The notes beneath the pieces are model-generated. The model did no database searches. It was not told where the DNA came from and saw only the letters and a list, made by a program, of their open reading frames with translations. A DNA stretch of 64,000 nt, from the NCBI RefSeq assembly GCF_039542385.1, contig NZ_BAABIA010000002.1, forward strand, positions 764,015 through 828,014, given 5' to 3'. The position numbers and the translations under genes were made by a program. Numbering within the stretch: the stretch's first letter is position 1; every line of letters begins with the position of its first letter. Source of the stretch: Prosthecobacter algae (lineage in GTDB: Bacteria > Verrucomicrobiota > Verrucomicrobiia > Verrucomicrobiales > Verrucomicrobiaceae). Shown here in pieces: positions 17,175-26,684 of this stretch.

Positions 17175-17504
17175 TCACTTTTGCAGTGCCGCTAGCAGCA
17201 CGATCTGCGTGGCGTAGTCCGGGCCGAAAAGAGGGTTGTGTAGATTGAGTTGGACGTTCATGCCGGGATTCAGAGAAGAAGGTAATGAGTCCGACGTGCC
17301 ATGCCAAAACCTGGCGAGTTTCCCATAAACGAATCGTCTGGATGCGCCATCAGCGCGGGCAAAAGTGATCCAGCGGGAGGCATGATCGACGCTCTGGACA
17401 ACGCCAGTCATCGTGCTGCCTCGCGGGTGTCTGGCTTCGGCGGTCGAAGGAAGCCAGAAGCTCACAAGGAGAGCGACAAAGAGAAAGAGAATCGAGTGTT
17501 GCAT
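17175..17504 (-). CDS. Small secreted protein with a DUF5666-like beta-barrel
   Basis: A 109-residue protein with a signal peptide (SILFLFVALLVSFWLPSTAEA). The mature part STMTGVVQSVDHASRWITFA, then LNPGMNVQLNLHNPLFGPD, looks like a small five-stranded OB-type barrel as in CusF/DUF5666-like periplasmic proteins. No Met/Trp copper site of CusF is seen, so a metal role is only suggested by location. It is part of the minus-strand metal cluster. Confidence 0.6.
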   Translation of the reverse strand: MQHSILFLFVALLVSFWLPSTAEARHPRGSTMTGVVQSVDHASRWITFARADGASRRFVYGKLARFWHGTSDSLPSSLNPGMNVQLNLHNPLFGPDYATQIVLLAALQK

Positions 17505-17579
17505 GACTGTGTGTGCCCCCAGCCAGCAGCGCCGCCCTCACGGTGGGACGGCGCTGTGGCATGACGCAGGCGTGTGAGG

Positions 17580-18050
17580 TTACTTTTTCTCCTCTTCACC
17601 GTGCGCACAGGTGCAGGCGTATTCCTTGTTCTTGCAGGTGGGGCAGTCGTTGAGGTTCAGATTGAACTTCTCAGTCACGGCCTTCTCACCAGCCTTGGCT
17701 TTGATCTGCACCACTGTTGGAAGGTCGCTGCCCTCGGGGATGGCCTTGTCAGAGATCAACTTGTCTCCATCCTTAGCAAAGGTAAGTTTGGTAGGAGAGT
17801 TGCGATCACCGAGGGTGACACTGATGACCTGTTCGCCTGGGGCGACGACTTTCATGTCATCATCAATGAAACGAATTTCGACCTTCTTGTCTTTGTTCAC
17901 AAAGAACTCAACATGTGGTTCGACTTCCGTGATGAGCTTGCCACCGGTTGGGCCAGCTTTGCCTTCATGTTCGTGGTCATGTTTATCAGCGGCATTGACT
18001 GAGAAGGCGAGAGCCAGGGTAAGCAAGGCTGTGAATAATTTGGTTTTCAT
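17580..18050 (-). CDS. Periplasmic His/Cys-containing protein of the RND efflux locus
   Basis: A 156-residue protein with a signal peptide (KLFTALLTLALAFSVNAA) and a His-rich start to the mature chain (DKHDHEHEG). A beta domain follows (GGKLITEVEPHVEFFVNKDK) and a C-terminal Cys cluster, CPTCKNKEYACTCAHGEEE. The His and Cys sites suggest metal capture for the pump. The segment 'LLLEL...HAEFLVEKN' in the decayed gene at 24384-24641 is clearly a relative. It follows the RND pump gene by 78 bp. Confidence 0.7.
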   Translation of the reverse strand: MKTKLFTALLTLALAFSVNAADKHDHEHEGKAGPTGGKLITEVEPHVEFFVNKDKKVEIRFIDDDMKVVAPGEQVISVTLGDRNSPTKLTFAKDGDKLISDKAIPEGSDLPTVVQIKAKAGEKAVTEKFNLNLNDCPTCKNKEYACTCAHGEEEKK

Positions 18051-18128
18051 GGGTTCGATTGTCTTTCGTTTGGTTCGTTTTGCCTCGGCAGCGTGAAGCC
18101 CTGAAGCTCCCTCTGCGTTGGAAATGGT

Positions 18129-21100
18129 TTAGTGAGAGGCAGCGGCGTCTAGCTCGATGGCTTTGGCCGCGGCTTTGCGGCCGAGCAGCCAAAACATCGC
18201 AGGCGTGATTGCCATATCGAGGAAGGTTGATGAGATGAGGCCGCCGACAATGACGACAGCCACCGGGTGCAAAATTTCTTTGCCCGGTTGATCGGCCGCC
18301 AATACCAGTGGGATCAGTCCAATACCCGCACTGAGCGCAGTCATGAGCACAGGAACGAGTCGTTCCAAGGTCCCTCGGATAACCATCTTTTTGGTAAAGC
18401 CTTCCCCCTCATGCTGCATGAGATGCAGGTAATGAGAGATCATCATGATGCCATTGCGGGCGGCGACCCCACCGACTGCAATAAAGCCGACGAGCGTGGC
18501 AATGCTGATGTTGTTCAACTTCAGATAGGTGAAGGCCAATCCGCCCATGAGCGCGAGCGGTATGTTCACCAGAACCTGAAGGGCCAGGGACGCACTACGG
18601 AAGTAACCGAATAGCATCAAAAAGACGGCCACAAAGACAACCGAGGAGAAAACAACGATACGTTGTGTGGCCTCCTCCTGCGCCTGGAACTCACCTTCAA
18701 AGGTGATGAAGTAGCCTTCTGGCAGCTTGACCTTTTCAGCCACCTCCTTCTTCAATCGCACTACGAGGTTCGAGACATCGCGCACACTCGGCTTGATGCC
18801 TAAAGCAAAACGACGCTGGCTATTTTCCCGGAAGATAACGTTAGGCCCTTTGGCTTCTCGCACATCAGCCACAAGCGACAGGGGAATCCGCTGCCCTTCA
18901 CCCGTTTCGACTGGAAGTTCGGCAATCTTTTCCGGCGAATCACGCCACTCGATGGGAAGGCGCATGACGAGATTCACGGCGCGTTGACCGTCACGCAGCT
19001 CAGCAACCTCCTTGCCGCCAATGAGAGCAGACAGTTGTTCGTTAAGCTTTCCTGGTGCGATGCCATAAGCCTGAGCTCTGTCACGATCGGCTTCGATTCT
19101 CAGCTGAGGAATGTAGGATGTCTGATCAAGCTTAGTATCCTCAAAACCGGGAATGCTCTTTGAGACGGTTTGAATCTCAATGCCGATTTGACGGAGTTTT
19201 TCGAGGTCAGGGCCAAAAACTTTCACAGCCACAGGTGCGGAGACACCGCTTAGCATGTGACCGATGCGGTCCGCAAGCGGGCCACTGACCACAGCAAAGA
19301 CGCCAGGGACGGTTTTGATCTTTTTTGTGATGTCATCCAGGATCGCTTTTCGGCCGCGACCTTCGCCCTTGGCCGCGCCCTCTGCTTCACGGAAATCGAC
19401 ATCGAACTCGGCTGTAGAGACCGGCACCACATGGTCCCCACGTTCAGCACGACCCAGACGACGACCGACCTTCCGCACTTCTGGCACGGATAGGATTTGC
19501 TGCTCGATCACGTCCGAGATTTTGTTCATCTCATCCAGCGACGTGCCAGGAGCTGTCGTGGCCGCAACAAGAGCGGTCTCTTCCTGGAATTTAGGCAGGA
19601 AGTCCTTATTCATCTTCGGATACAAAGAGAACGCACCCACAAGCAAAACCATGGCAATGGCGAGGACAATCACCGGTTGGCTCAGAGCGAAACGCAACAG
19701 GGTTCGCTCCAACAGCCACTTCAGATTTCGGGTGATGAAACCGTCCTTGTGCTCGTGACCTTCTTTGGGATTCAGCAGAAACGAGCACAGCACCGGAATG
19801 GCGGTTAGTGAAACGATGAAAGAAGCGATCATTGAAATGATCGTGGCGATGGCAATAGGAGCGAATAGCTTGCCCTCCACGCCGTTCAAGCCAAGCAAAG
19901 GCAGGAAGACGAGGATGATGAGCACCGTCGCGTAAAGGATCGAATTTCGAACTTCGCCGGAGGCTTTGGCGATCACTTTCAGACGCGGGTGAGGTGTTGG
20001 CAGAGCGGCGTTCTCGCGCAACCGGCGGAACACGTTTTCCACATCCACAATCGCGTCATCCACAACCATGCCGATAGCCACGGCTAGTCCGCCTAGGGTC
20101 ATTGAATTGACGCTGATGCCGAACCATTGGAACACCAGAAGCGTGATTCCAAACGATAGCGGCATGGCCATTAGGGTGATGAAGGTGGTGCGGAAATTTA
20201 GCAGGAATAGGAACAACACAACCGTCACCATGATCGCTCCATCGCGAATCGCCTCACTAAGGTTGCCAATGGCATGATCGATGAAGTCCTTCTGCTGAAA
20301 GAGCAAGGTCGTCTCCATTCCTTTCGGATAGGTCGATTGAAGCTCATCTAGGGCCATTTTGATCTCTTCAGTCAGCTTGCGGGTGTCAAACCCTGGAGAT
20401 TTGGTGATTGACATAATGACCCCATAGGTCGGCGATTTTTCTGGAGACTGACTTACAGTTGCATCGCCACGCATCGGCTCTATCCCCCACGCTACATTGG
20501 CTACGTCCCCGATGGAAATCGGTCGGTCATTGATCTTCTTGATGATCGTGCGCGAAATGTCATTCAGCTGGACCGTCATCGCAAGATTCCGCACCATGAT
20601 CTCCGTAGGCCCGGAATTCAAAAAGCCTCCGGTAGTAGTGTTCGCAGCTTCAGTCGCGGATTGTTCCAGCTCATCAAAACTGACATTGTTAGCCTGCATC
20701 TTGAATGGGTCGGGCTGGATCTCGATCTGCTTGACACCGCCTCCCATGTTGAGGATTTCGGCAATCCCTGAGATACTTTGAAGTCGCCGTTTAATCGTCC
20801 AGTCAGCCAGAGAACGCACCTCGCTAGGCGGGACGTATCCCGGCTCGCCTTCTTTGATAGTCGAGCGTACGCCGACGAGTAGGATTTCACCCATCAATGA
20901 AGCCACGGGCGTCATGAAAGGCTGAACGTTTTCAGGCAACTGTTCACGCACGCCTTGGAGGCGTTCCTGAACAAGCATACGTGCCTTATAGATGTCCGTA
21001 TCCCAACCAAACTCGGCATAAACCAGAGAGAGGGCAACATCCGAATTAGAACGCAAGCGTGTCAGTCCAGCAACTCCCATTAGAGCGCTTTCCAAAGGTT

Positions 21101-21299
21101 GTGTGACACGCATCTCCACTTCTTCTGGCGCAAGGCCTGGTGCTTCGGTGAGGATGATGACAGTGGGCTTGGTCAAATCCGGTAAAACTTCAACCGGCAG
21201 TTTTGAACCCGTGCGCCACCCCATGACCATAAGGACGACAGACAGACCGATGATGACCGCCCGATTGGAGAGCGACCAATGAATCATTTTGTTCAACAT
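18129..21299 (-). CDS. RND inner-membrane metal efflux transporter (CzcA/CusA family)
   Basis: A complete 1056-residue HME-RND pump. It drives metal ions from the periplasm out through a tripartite channel using the proton gradient. TM1 follows MIHWSLSNRAVIIGLSVVLM. The TM4 acidic motif is VAIGMVVDDAIVDVENVFRR. The porter loops contain PGLAPEEVEMRVTQPLE, and the second half starts after RTLLRFALSQPVIVL. It ends with KAAAKAIELDAAASH. The TM4 sequence differs from the DFGxxxDGAVVxVEN of classic Co/Zn/Cd pumps (which the decayed copy at 24638 has), so the substrate may differ. Its start codon is 2 bp after the adaptor stop. Confidence 0.93.
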   Translation of the reverse strand: MLNKMIHWSLSNRAVIIGLSVVLMVMGWRTGSKLPVEVLPDLTKPTVIILTEAPGLAPEEVEMRVTQPLESALMGVAGLTRLRSNSDVALSLVYAEFGWDTDIYKARMLVQERLQGVREQLPENVQPFMTPVASLMGEILLVGVRSTIKEGEPGYVPPSEVRSLADWTIKRRLQSISGIAEILNMGGGVKQIEIQPDPFKMQANNVSFDELEQSATEAANTTTGGFLNSGPTEIMVRNLAMTVQLNDISRTIIKKINDRPISIGDVANVAWGIEPMRGDATVSQSPEKSPTYGVIMSITKSPGFDTRKLTEEIKMALDELQSTYPKGMETTLLFQQKDFIDHAIGNLSEAIRDGAIMVTVVLFLFLLNFRTTFITLMAMPLSFGITLLVFQWFGISVNSMTLGGLAVAIGMVVDDAIVDVENVFRRLRENAALPTPHPRLKVIAKASGEVRNSILYATVLIILVFLPLLGLNGVEGKLFAPIAIATIISMIASFIVSLTAIPVLCSFLLNPKEGHEHKDGFITRNLKWLLERTLLRFALSQPVIVLAIAMVLLVGAFSLYPKMNKDFLPKFQEETALVAATTAPGTSLDEMNKISDVIEQQILSVPEVRKVGRRLGRAERGDHVVPVSTAEFDVDFREAEGAAKGEGRGRKAILDDITKKIKTVPGVFAVVSGPLADRIGHMLSGVSAPVAVKVFGPDLEKLRQIGIEIQTVSKSIPGFEDTKLDQTSYIPQLRIEADRDRAQAYGIAPGKLNEQLSALIGGKEVAELRDGQRAVNLVMRLPIEWRDSPEKIAELPVETGEGQRIPLSLVADVREAKGPNVIFRENSQRRFALGIKPSVRDVSNLVVRLKKEVAEKVKLPEGYFITFEGEFQAQEEATQRIVVFSSVVFVAVFLMLFGYFRSASLALQVLVNIPLALMGGLAFTYLKLNNISIATLVGFIAVGGVAARNGIMMISHYLHLMQHEGEGFTKKMVIRGTLERLVPVLMTALSAGIGLIPLVLAADQPGKEILHPVAVVIVGGLISSTFLDMAITPAMFWLLGRKAAAKAIELDAAASH

Positions 21300-21301
21300 G
21301 G

Positions 21302-22483
21302 CTAGTGAACCTCCTTCTTGTTAGACTTCACCGCGGTTTCTTCCTCTTCGGCAGAACCGGGGCCACTCTTTTTGGCGAAGATGGAAATCAGAAGCAGAAC
21401 CAGCAGCACGATGGATGCATACATCCACAGGGGACTGGCTCCGCCCTCGTCATGTCCGTGATTGTCACCAGCGCCAGCATTCTTGGCTGCCAATTCAGCC
21501 TTTTTCTCGGGCGTCAGTTCCCCCCCATCCGCAGCGTGCTCATGCCCGTGAGCTGCATCTAGAGCCTCCTTGAGAGACACACTGCTGGCTCCGGCAAAGG
21601 ATAGAGAATATGCGCCGCGTGTCACGACCTCATCCGCAGGAAGGAGACCCTGGGTGATCTCTACAAAGCGGTCATTCATCTCACCGACTTGCACCTGAGT
21701 TTTGACGAAGGCATTTGCAAGATCAAAGTCCTTCACATAGACAAAGCGATTGCTGGCCTCACCTTGTAAGGCGGCACGTGGGACGCTGACTACCTCACTG
21801 CGCTTACTCAGGACGATGGAAAACTCCGCACGCATGTCAGCACGCAACAGTCCGCCCGGATTGGTCAGGCGGAAGATGGCATCAATCGTGCCGCTGGCCT
21901 TATCTGCGCTCGTGCCAAAGCGCAGCAGTTCGCCATCGAATTTCTCATTTGGCAAGGAGGCGACCTTTATATGCGCAACCGTACCTTCTTTCATGCGCCC
22001 AGCCTGGTGCTCTGGCACACGTGCTACAGCAAATACCTCGCTTAGATCAGTGATCTCAAGAAGTGAAGACTCAGGCTCCAAAGGATCTCCCAATCGTTTT
22101 TCCACACGTGTGACCAAACCGGCTAGGGGTGCCTTCAAAGCGACAACCGGGGGTGGATCACCGGGCTGACGGCTTTCGATCTTGGCGACTTCATCGTCTT
22201 TCTTGACTATGTCCCCAGGTGCAACTTTCAACTCCACCACACGCCCTGAGATGCGACTGCTGACAGCAGCAATTTTAGCGGGAATGGCTTCAATGCGACC
22301 TAGTGAAAAAATGGTCTGCTCGAAGTCGGTTTCTTCTACTTCGACGGTTTCAATCCGAAGATTTTTCACCCCAGTTTCATCCAGCACGACGGTGTTTGCG
22401 GTGCGCTTGGGATCTGCTGCGGAATAGGCGAGGCCAGAGACCGCCAAAAAGGAAAATAGGAATACTGACAAAGATGGTTTCAT
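21302..22483 (-). CDS. RND periplasmic adaptor (HlyD/CzcB family) with His-rich C-terminus and TM tail
   Basis: A 393-residue membrane-fusion protein that links the RND pump to the outer-membrane channel. It has a signal peptide (PSLSVFLFSFLAVSGLAYSA), then FSLGRIEAIPAKIAAVSSRI and GRVVELKVAPGDIVKKDDEV (lipoyl half-motif). The barrel domain includes ISVPRAAL-type sequence (EVVSVPRAALQGEASNRFVY). Unusually, the C-terminus has two His-rich stretches (AAHGHEHAADGG, GDNHGHDEGG) and then a transmembrane helix (LWMYASIVLLVLLLISIF) with a charged tail, which most adaptors lack. Confidence 0.9.
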   Translation of the reverse strand: MKPSLSVFLFSFLAVSGLAYSAADPKRTANTVVLDETGVKNLRIETVEVEETDFEQTIFSLGRIEAIPAKIAAVSSRISGRVVELKVAPGDIVKKDDEVAKIESRQPGDPPPVVALKAPLAGLVTRVEKRLGDPLEPESSLLEITDLSEVFAVARVPEHQAGRMKEGTVAHIKVASLPNEKFDGELLRFGTSADKASGTIDAIFRLTNPGGLLRADMRAEFSIVLSKRSEVVSVPRAALQGEASNRFVYVKDFDLANAFVKTQVQVGEMNDRFVEITQGLLPADEVVTRGAYSLSFAGASSVSLKEALDAAHGHEHAADGGELTPEKKAELAAKNAGAGDNHGHDEGGASPLWMYASIVLLVLLLISIFAKKSGPGSAEEEETAVKSNKKEVH

Positions 22484-22512
22484 AAATAAGAAAATGTGAA
22501 GTGACTGACCGA

Positions 22513-23754
22513 CTATTTGCCGGATGTTGCTGAAGCTGCGGGAGCATGCTTGCCTACCGCAGCTTCATACCGGATGCGTGCGAGGTGGAAGTCTCGGACT
22601 GAGTCCAAAGCGGCAGCTTCAAGTTGAAGACGTTGCTCACGGGCGCGAAGGATGGTGAGCAAGTCCGCCTGTCCGCTTTCATAGGCCTTTTCGAGTTTAG
22701 CGGTTTGCTCTATGACCATTGGAAGCAACCTGTCGCGGGTCTCCTTGGCCAGATCTGCATTTGCCACCATTTCCTTCCGTGCGGTATCCGCCTCGCTAAC
22801 GATCATTTGACCCAGCGCTTCACTTTCTAAACGGGCACGCTCTGCACTGGCTGTCTTTTCTGCGATCTCTCCCTGATTGCGATTCCAGAATGGCAATGGT
22901 AGAGAGATGCGAAAACCAACAAATCCGGTTCTCTCAGTCTGTCTGGAACTGACGTCCTGCTGTTCACGCGCTGCGAAAAAGCCTGCACTGATGTCCTGAT
23001 ACTTGCGCGCTTTTGCAAGAGCTGTGTCAGTCTGTGCAGCAGCGATCCTCGTTTGGGCAAGCTGGTAGTCTGCCCGCTGCGTCCAGCCCGTGACGTAGCC
23101 AGGAATCGTGATGGCAAGAACGTCTCCAGATATCGTGAGGGAATCTGAGGGGGACAGCCCTAACATGGGTTTGAGGGTGCCTAGCAGACTCACACTTTCG
23201 TTTTGTAACCGCCGTGCCTCGACCAGCAACCGTTGGGCATCTACCTGAGCCTGAGCAGCATCCAAGAGCGAAAGCTCACCTGCATTAGCTCGGCTTTTGA
23301 CGAACTCAGACAGCTTTGTGGCAAGCTCCGTTTGCTTCTTTCGCAGCTCTCGCTGCTGGTTCAAAGAGATCAATTGTACGACTAGGGTCTGTGCCTCAGC
23401 GATGAGCTTGCGTTCGACATCGCGCACCTCCAGTTCGGCGGCTCCGACTAGCTGGGTCGTGAGCCTTTTCTCCAAGCTCAGCCTGCGGGTGATGGGGAAG
23501 GATTGATCAATGGAAAAAGTTGTGGATCTTGGGCTGACACGACTTTCATTTTGAAACTCAACGCCCATGGAAGGATTTGAGAGTCGGCCAGCGCCTAGCC
23601 GCCGTCCACGAGCCTCCTCCACGGCCATTCGGGCGGCTTTGAGTGATGGGTGATGGCCCCGAACACGCGGGGCAACATCGTTAAAAGAGACAGTTAACGC
23701 CGATGCATTGCTGGCGTATGAGCACAGTATTAGAAGAGCTAAAGAATATTTCAT
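22513..23754 (-). CDS. Outer-membrane efflux channel (TolC/CzcC family)
   Basis: From the ATG at 23754 the protein has 413 residues and a signal peptide (MKYSLALLILCSYASNASA). The frame could start 11 residues earlier, at 23787. It is helix-rich with the typical duplicated repeat of TolC proteins: HPSLKAARMAVEEARGRRLG, then NPSMGVEFQNES and, in the second half, LPFWNRNQGEIAEKTASAER and LLTILRAREQRLQLEAAA. It is first of the three RND genes (C-B-A order, minus strand), 29 bp from the adaptor gene. Confidence 0.9.
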   Translation of the reverse strand: MKYSLALLILCSYASNASALTVSFNDVAPRVRGHHPSLKAARMAVEEARGRRLGAGRLSNPSMGVEFQNESRVSPRSTTFSIDQSFPITRRLSLEKRLTTQLVGAAELEVRDVERKLIAEAQTLVVQLISLNQQRELRKKQTELATKLSEFVKSRANAGELSLLDAAQAQVDAQRLLVEARRLQNESVSLLGTLKPMLGLSPSDSLTISGDVLAITIPGYVTGWTQRADYQLAQTRIAAAQTDTALAKARKYQDISAGFFAAREQQDVSSRQTERTGFVGFRISLPLPFWNRNQGEIAEKTASAERARLESEALGQMIVSEADTARKEMVANADLAKETRDRLLPMVIEQTAKLEKAYESGQADLLTILRAREQRLQLEAAALDSVRDFHLARIRYEAAVGKHAPAASATSGK

Positions 23755-23867
23755 TGCTGGAAAGTTTGAGGGCCAGGGCATGGACATCCCATGCCGAATG
23801 GCGGTTAAGCGATATAAGCCCGGGTCATCAATCGTGGATGACAGGCATTAAATAGGCTCTCAAACAA

Positions 23868-24314
23868 TCAAACTCGCAGCACGATCACACGCGATAGCAC
23901 GTGCGGCCAACCATGTATGGGATCTGTTGTTTCCCAAAACGGTGGAAGGGAGGCTAACCTTGGGTCCAAAACATATGCGTCAAGGTTAAACTGCTCAAAC
24001 AGCTCCATGACGGTCATCACAGGCTGAGGCACGGCCACATGCAGATTTGAGCCTGCATTGGCCTTCACATCTTCCTTATATGGAACATGTTCCCGAGTAC
24101 CCTCACTCGAATGATCTGTCTTGCTGTGAGAAGCCGCGTTGGACACTTGATCGCGACAACCGATGCTGTGCGGGCCGTCACAGTGATCCCAAGTTGTGAC
24201 ATACTGTTCACCAGTACATTCACAAACAAAACCACGTTCCAATCCGAATACCTGAGCGCAAGCCATGGCCAAGATGGCGAGGGCTGGGAAAAGGCGTTTC
24301 AGAAAGGACTTCAC
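23868..24314 (-). CDS. Secreted Cys-rich protein of the metal efflux locus
   Basis: An unrecognised small protein. A GTG at 24314 gives a clean signal peptide (KSFLKRLFPALAILAMACAQ, VFG); a TTG at 24338 is the alternative start. The mature chain opens with RGFVCECTGEQYVTTWDHC, a likely disulfide or metal site. A His/Lys linker and a C-terminal segment follow (FNLDAYVLDPRLASLPPFWE). It lies 114 bp upstream of the channel gene in the same direction and is probably the first gene of the efflux operon. Confidence 0.6.
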   Translation of the reverse strand: MKSFLKRLFPALAILAMACAQVFGLERGFVCECTGEQYVTTWDHCDGPHSIGCRDQVSNAASHSKTDHSSEGTREHVPYKEDVKANAGSNLHVAVPQPVMTVMELFEQFNLDAYVLDPRLASLPPFWETTDPIHGWPHVLSRVIVLRV

Positions 24315-24383
24315 TTCACTAAGATATGTTGACGGCAAATTTATTCCATCGTTTTTTCACGAATGGGCACGAATAAAAATGCC

Positions 24384-24641
24384 TCATCCAGAAATTAAAT
24401 TTGAACATTTTAGATGGTGGTCGCAACCCGTAAGTTCAGTGGGGCAGCCAGGCTGGGATTTCAGCGCGGCGTCATAGACAGCAATGCTGATGGTACGGTT
24501 CTTCTCAACCAAGAATTCGGCGTGCTTATCGCCGAGTTCAAGGAGAAGGCCCTTGCGGGGATCTGCTTTGACTTTTGCATCAGCAAAAACCGCAGTGGTT
24601 GAAAGGGCGGCGATGAGGAGGATATTTAGCAGTGTTTTTAT
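24384..24641 (-). pseudogene. Decayed periplasmic metal protein (start codon lost, truncated)
   Basis: Read from 24641 the frame gives IKTLLNILLIAALSTTAVFA (a signal peptide), then DPRKGLLLELGDKHAEFLVE and a short tail to the TGA at 24384-24386. It is related to the intact protein at 17580-18050. The first codon is ATA: one G-to-A change would turn an original ATGA overlap with the upstream pump's TGA stop into ATAA. The protein is 85 residues and lacks the C-terminal Cys cluster, so it is probably truncated as well. Confidence 0.7.
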
Positions 24642-26622
24642 AGGGCGTTGATTCTGGGTTTGGTTTTTCGTTCGATCCAGTCGTAGAGCACAGGGACGAC
24701 GAGCAGGGTGAGGAAAGTCGAGGTGAGGATGCCACCAATGACGACGGTGGCGATGGGCCGTTGCACTTCGGCTCCGGCTCCGGTGGCGAGCGCCATGGGC
24801 AGGAAACCGAGGCTGGCGACAAGGGCGGTTATGAGTTTGGGCCGCAGACGGGTGAGGGTTCCTTCGACCACGGCCTCGCGCAGCTCGCGACCTTCACCAC
24901 GCAATTGGTTAATGAAGCTGATGAGCATGATGCCATTCAGAACGGCGATGCCGCTGAGTGCAATGAATCCCACCGCTGCGCTGATGGTGAAAGGCATTGC
25001 TCGGAGGTGCAGGGCGAAGATACCACCAGTGACGGCGAGAGGCACACACATGAAGATAAGCGTGGCCTGCCTCAATGAACCAAAGCTCAGGAAAATGAGA
25101 ACATAGATCAAGGCGAGCGCGAGAGGCACGACAATCAGCAGCCGTGCTTTGGCCTTTTGCAGGTTCTTAAACTGGCCGCCAAACTCGAAGTAATAGCCAT
25201 CGGGGAATGTGACCGTCTCGCGAATGAAGTTTGTGGCCTCCTCCACAAAACCCTCGGTATCGCGCCCTCTCACGCTGATCAGGATGCTGACACGGCGCTG
25301 TGTATCTTCACGGGCGATCTGAACAGGTTGGGGCACCAGCACGATCTTGGCAACCGGGCCGAGCGCCAGCATGCCGCCATCCTCGGTACGCAAAGCGAGG
25401 CGTTTCATGCCTTCGAGATCTGTTCGGCGGTCTTCAGCCAGACGGACGACGATGGAGCTACGGCGATTTCCTTCAATGAACGTACCGACCTCTTTTCCGG
25501 CGAGTGCGGTTTCCACAAGGCGGTTCAATTCGTCCGCATGGACGTTGAACTTGCACATGGCTTTGCGATCCGGCTGGATCTCAATCATGGGGTTTTTGCC
25601 AATGCTGTCGAACTCCGTCTCGCCTCCGCCACAAATGCTGGCAATGGCAGTGCGGACTTCGCCGGCGAGACGTTCGAGTTCATCGTAACAGTCTCCAAAG
25701 ACTTTGCATACAGGGTCGGCGCGGGCTCCTGCCATGATCTCATTGAAGCGCATCTGGATAGGCTGGGTAACTAGGATGTTTTGGCCGGGCACCTGATCGA
25801 GCAATGCCTTTCGCATGAGTTCACCGAGGCGTTCTTTGCTGATGATTGTGCCATTCTCTTTCCGCCACTGGTCACGCGGATTGAGCATGAGGTAGGTATC
25901 GGCGACGTTCGGGTTCATCGGGTCCGTCGCGATCTCAGCCGTGCCGATACGGGAGAAGATTTCTTTAACTTCTGGGAATTCACGGCGAATGACGGCCTCG
26001 CTCTGTTTCTACAAATCAAGCGAAGAGGAAAGCCCGGCACTGCTGCTGCGGATAAGCTGAAAGGCGAAGTCTCCCTCATCAAGTTGCGGAATGAACTCGG
26101 AACCAAGCCGTGAGAACACCCAGAGCGAGGAACCGAACAGGACGAGCATAGGCAGCACGACAAGCAGGCGGAAGCGAAGGCCAAAGTTTAGCAACGGTGT
26201 GTAAAGCCGCTTGGTGAAAGTGACGAGCCAGTTGTCTTTTTCCTGAATCTTTCCGCCGAGCAAATACGAACACAGCACCGGCATCAAGGTCACCGCGAGC
26301 ACAAGCGAACCACCGAGAGCTAACATGACAACGAGCGCCATGGGCTTGAACATTTCCCTTCAATGCCTTGCAGTGCGAGGATGGGCACATAAACGATCGT
26401 GATGATCAGCACACCGAAGAACATTGGATTGGCAACCTTCTTGGCGGACTTGAGCACTTCTTCAGTGCGCTCGCTGACGGTGAGCCTGCGACCAAGCGCG
26501 TGCTGCCGCTCGCCTAGATGGTGGACGATGTTTTCGACCATCACCACAGCGCCATCAATGATCAGGCCAAAGTCGATGGCCCCGAGGCTCATCAAATTCC
26601 CGCTGATGGCACCAGACAACAC
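24638..26622 (-). pseudogene. Second RND metal pump (CzcA family), inactivated
   Basis: The C-terminal two-thirds of a CzcA-like pump are readable in three pieces. 26622-26320 has SGNLMSLGAIDFGLIIDGAV (TM4 HME motif of Co/Zn/Cd pumps). 26353-26009 starts MFKPMALVVMLALGGSLVL. From 26008 to 24638 it runs to IERKTKPRINAL and a TAA stop. The breaks are a one-base deletion in an A-run near 26353 (GGGAAATG instead of GGGAAAATG) and an in-frame TAG at 26009-26011 inside LDL-stop-KQSEAV. The first ~350 residues, including TM1-3, are missing. The adaptor and channel partners are also absent nearby. Confidence 0.92.
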
Positions 26623-26684
26623 ATCGACGCAGGCACCATGAGGGCCAGAAGGATGAGTGCGAGAATTTGCCAGAGGCGTTTCAT
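26605..26684 (-). pseudogene. Signal-peptide scrap fused to the CzcA remnant
   Basis: The minus strand from the ATG at 26684 reads MKRLWQILALILLALMVPAS, then MCC, a clear lipoprotein or export signal. It then runs into the CzcA remnant out of frame (…CLVPSAGI and stop). It looks like the start of a small secreted protein whose body, with the 5' end of the pump gene, was deleted at a junction near 26605-26620. Confidence 0.55.

Noticed and set aside
16816..17307. Upstream extension of the 16291 gene
   Set aside because: Arginine/proline-rich, overlaps two real genes in other frames; the signal peptide begins at 16815.
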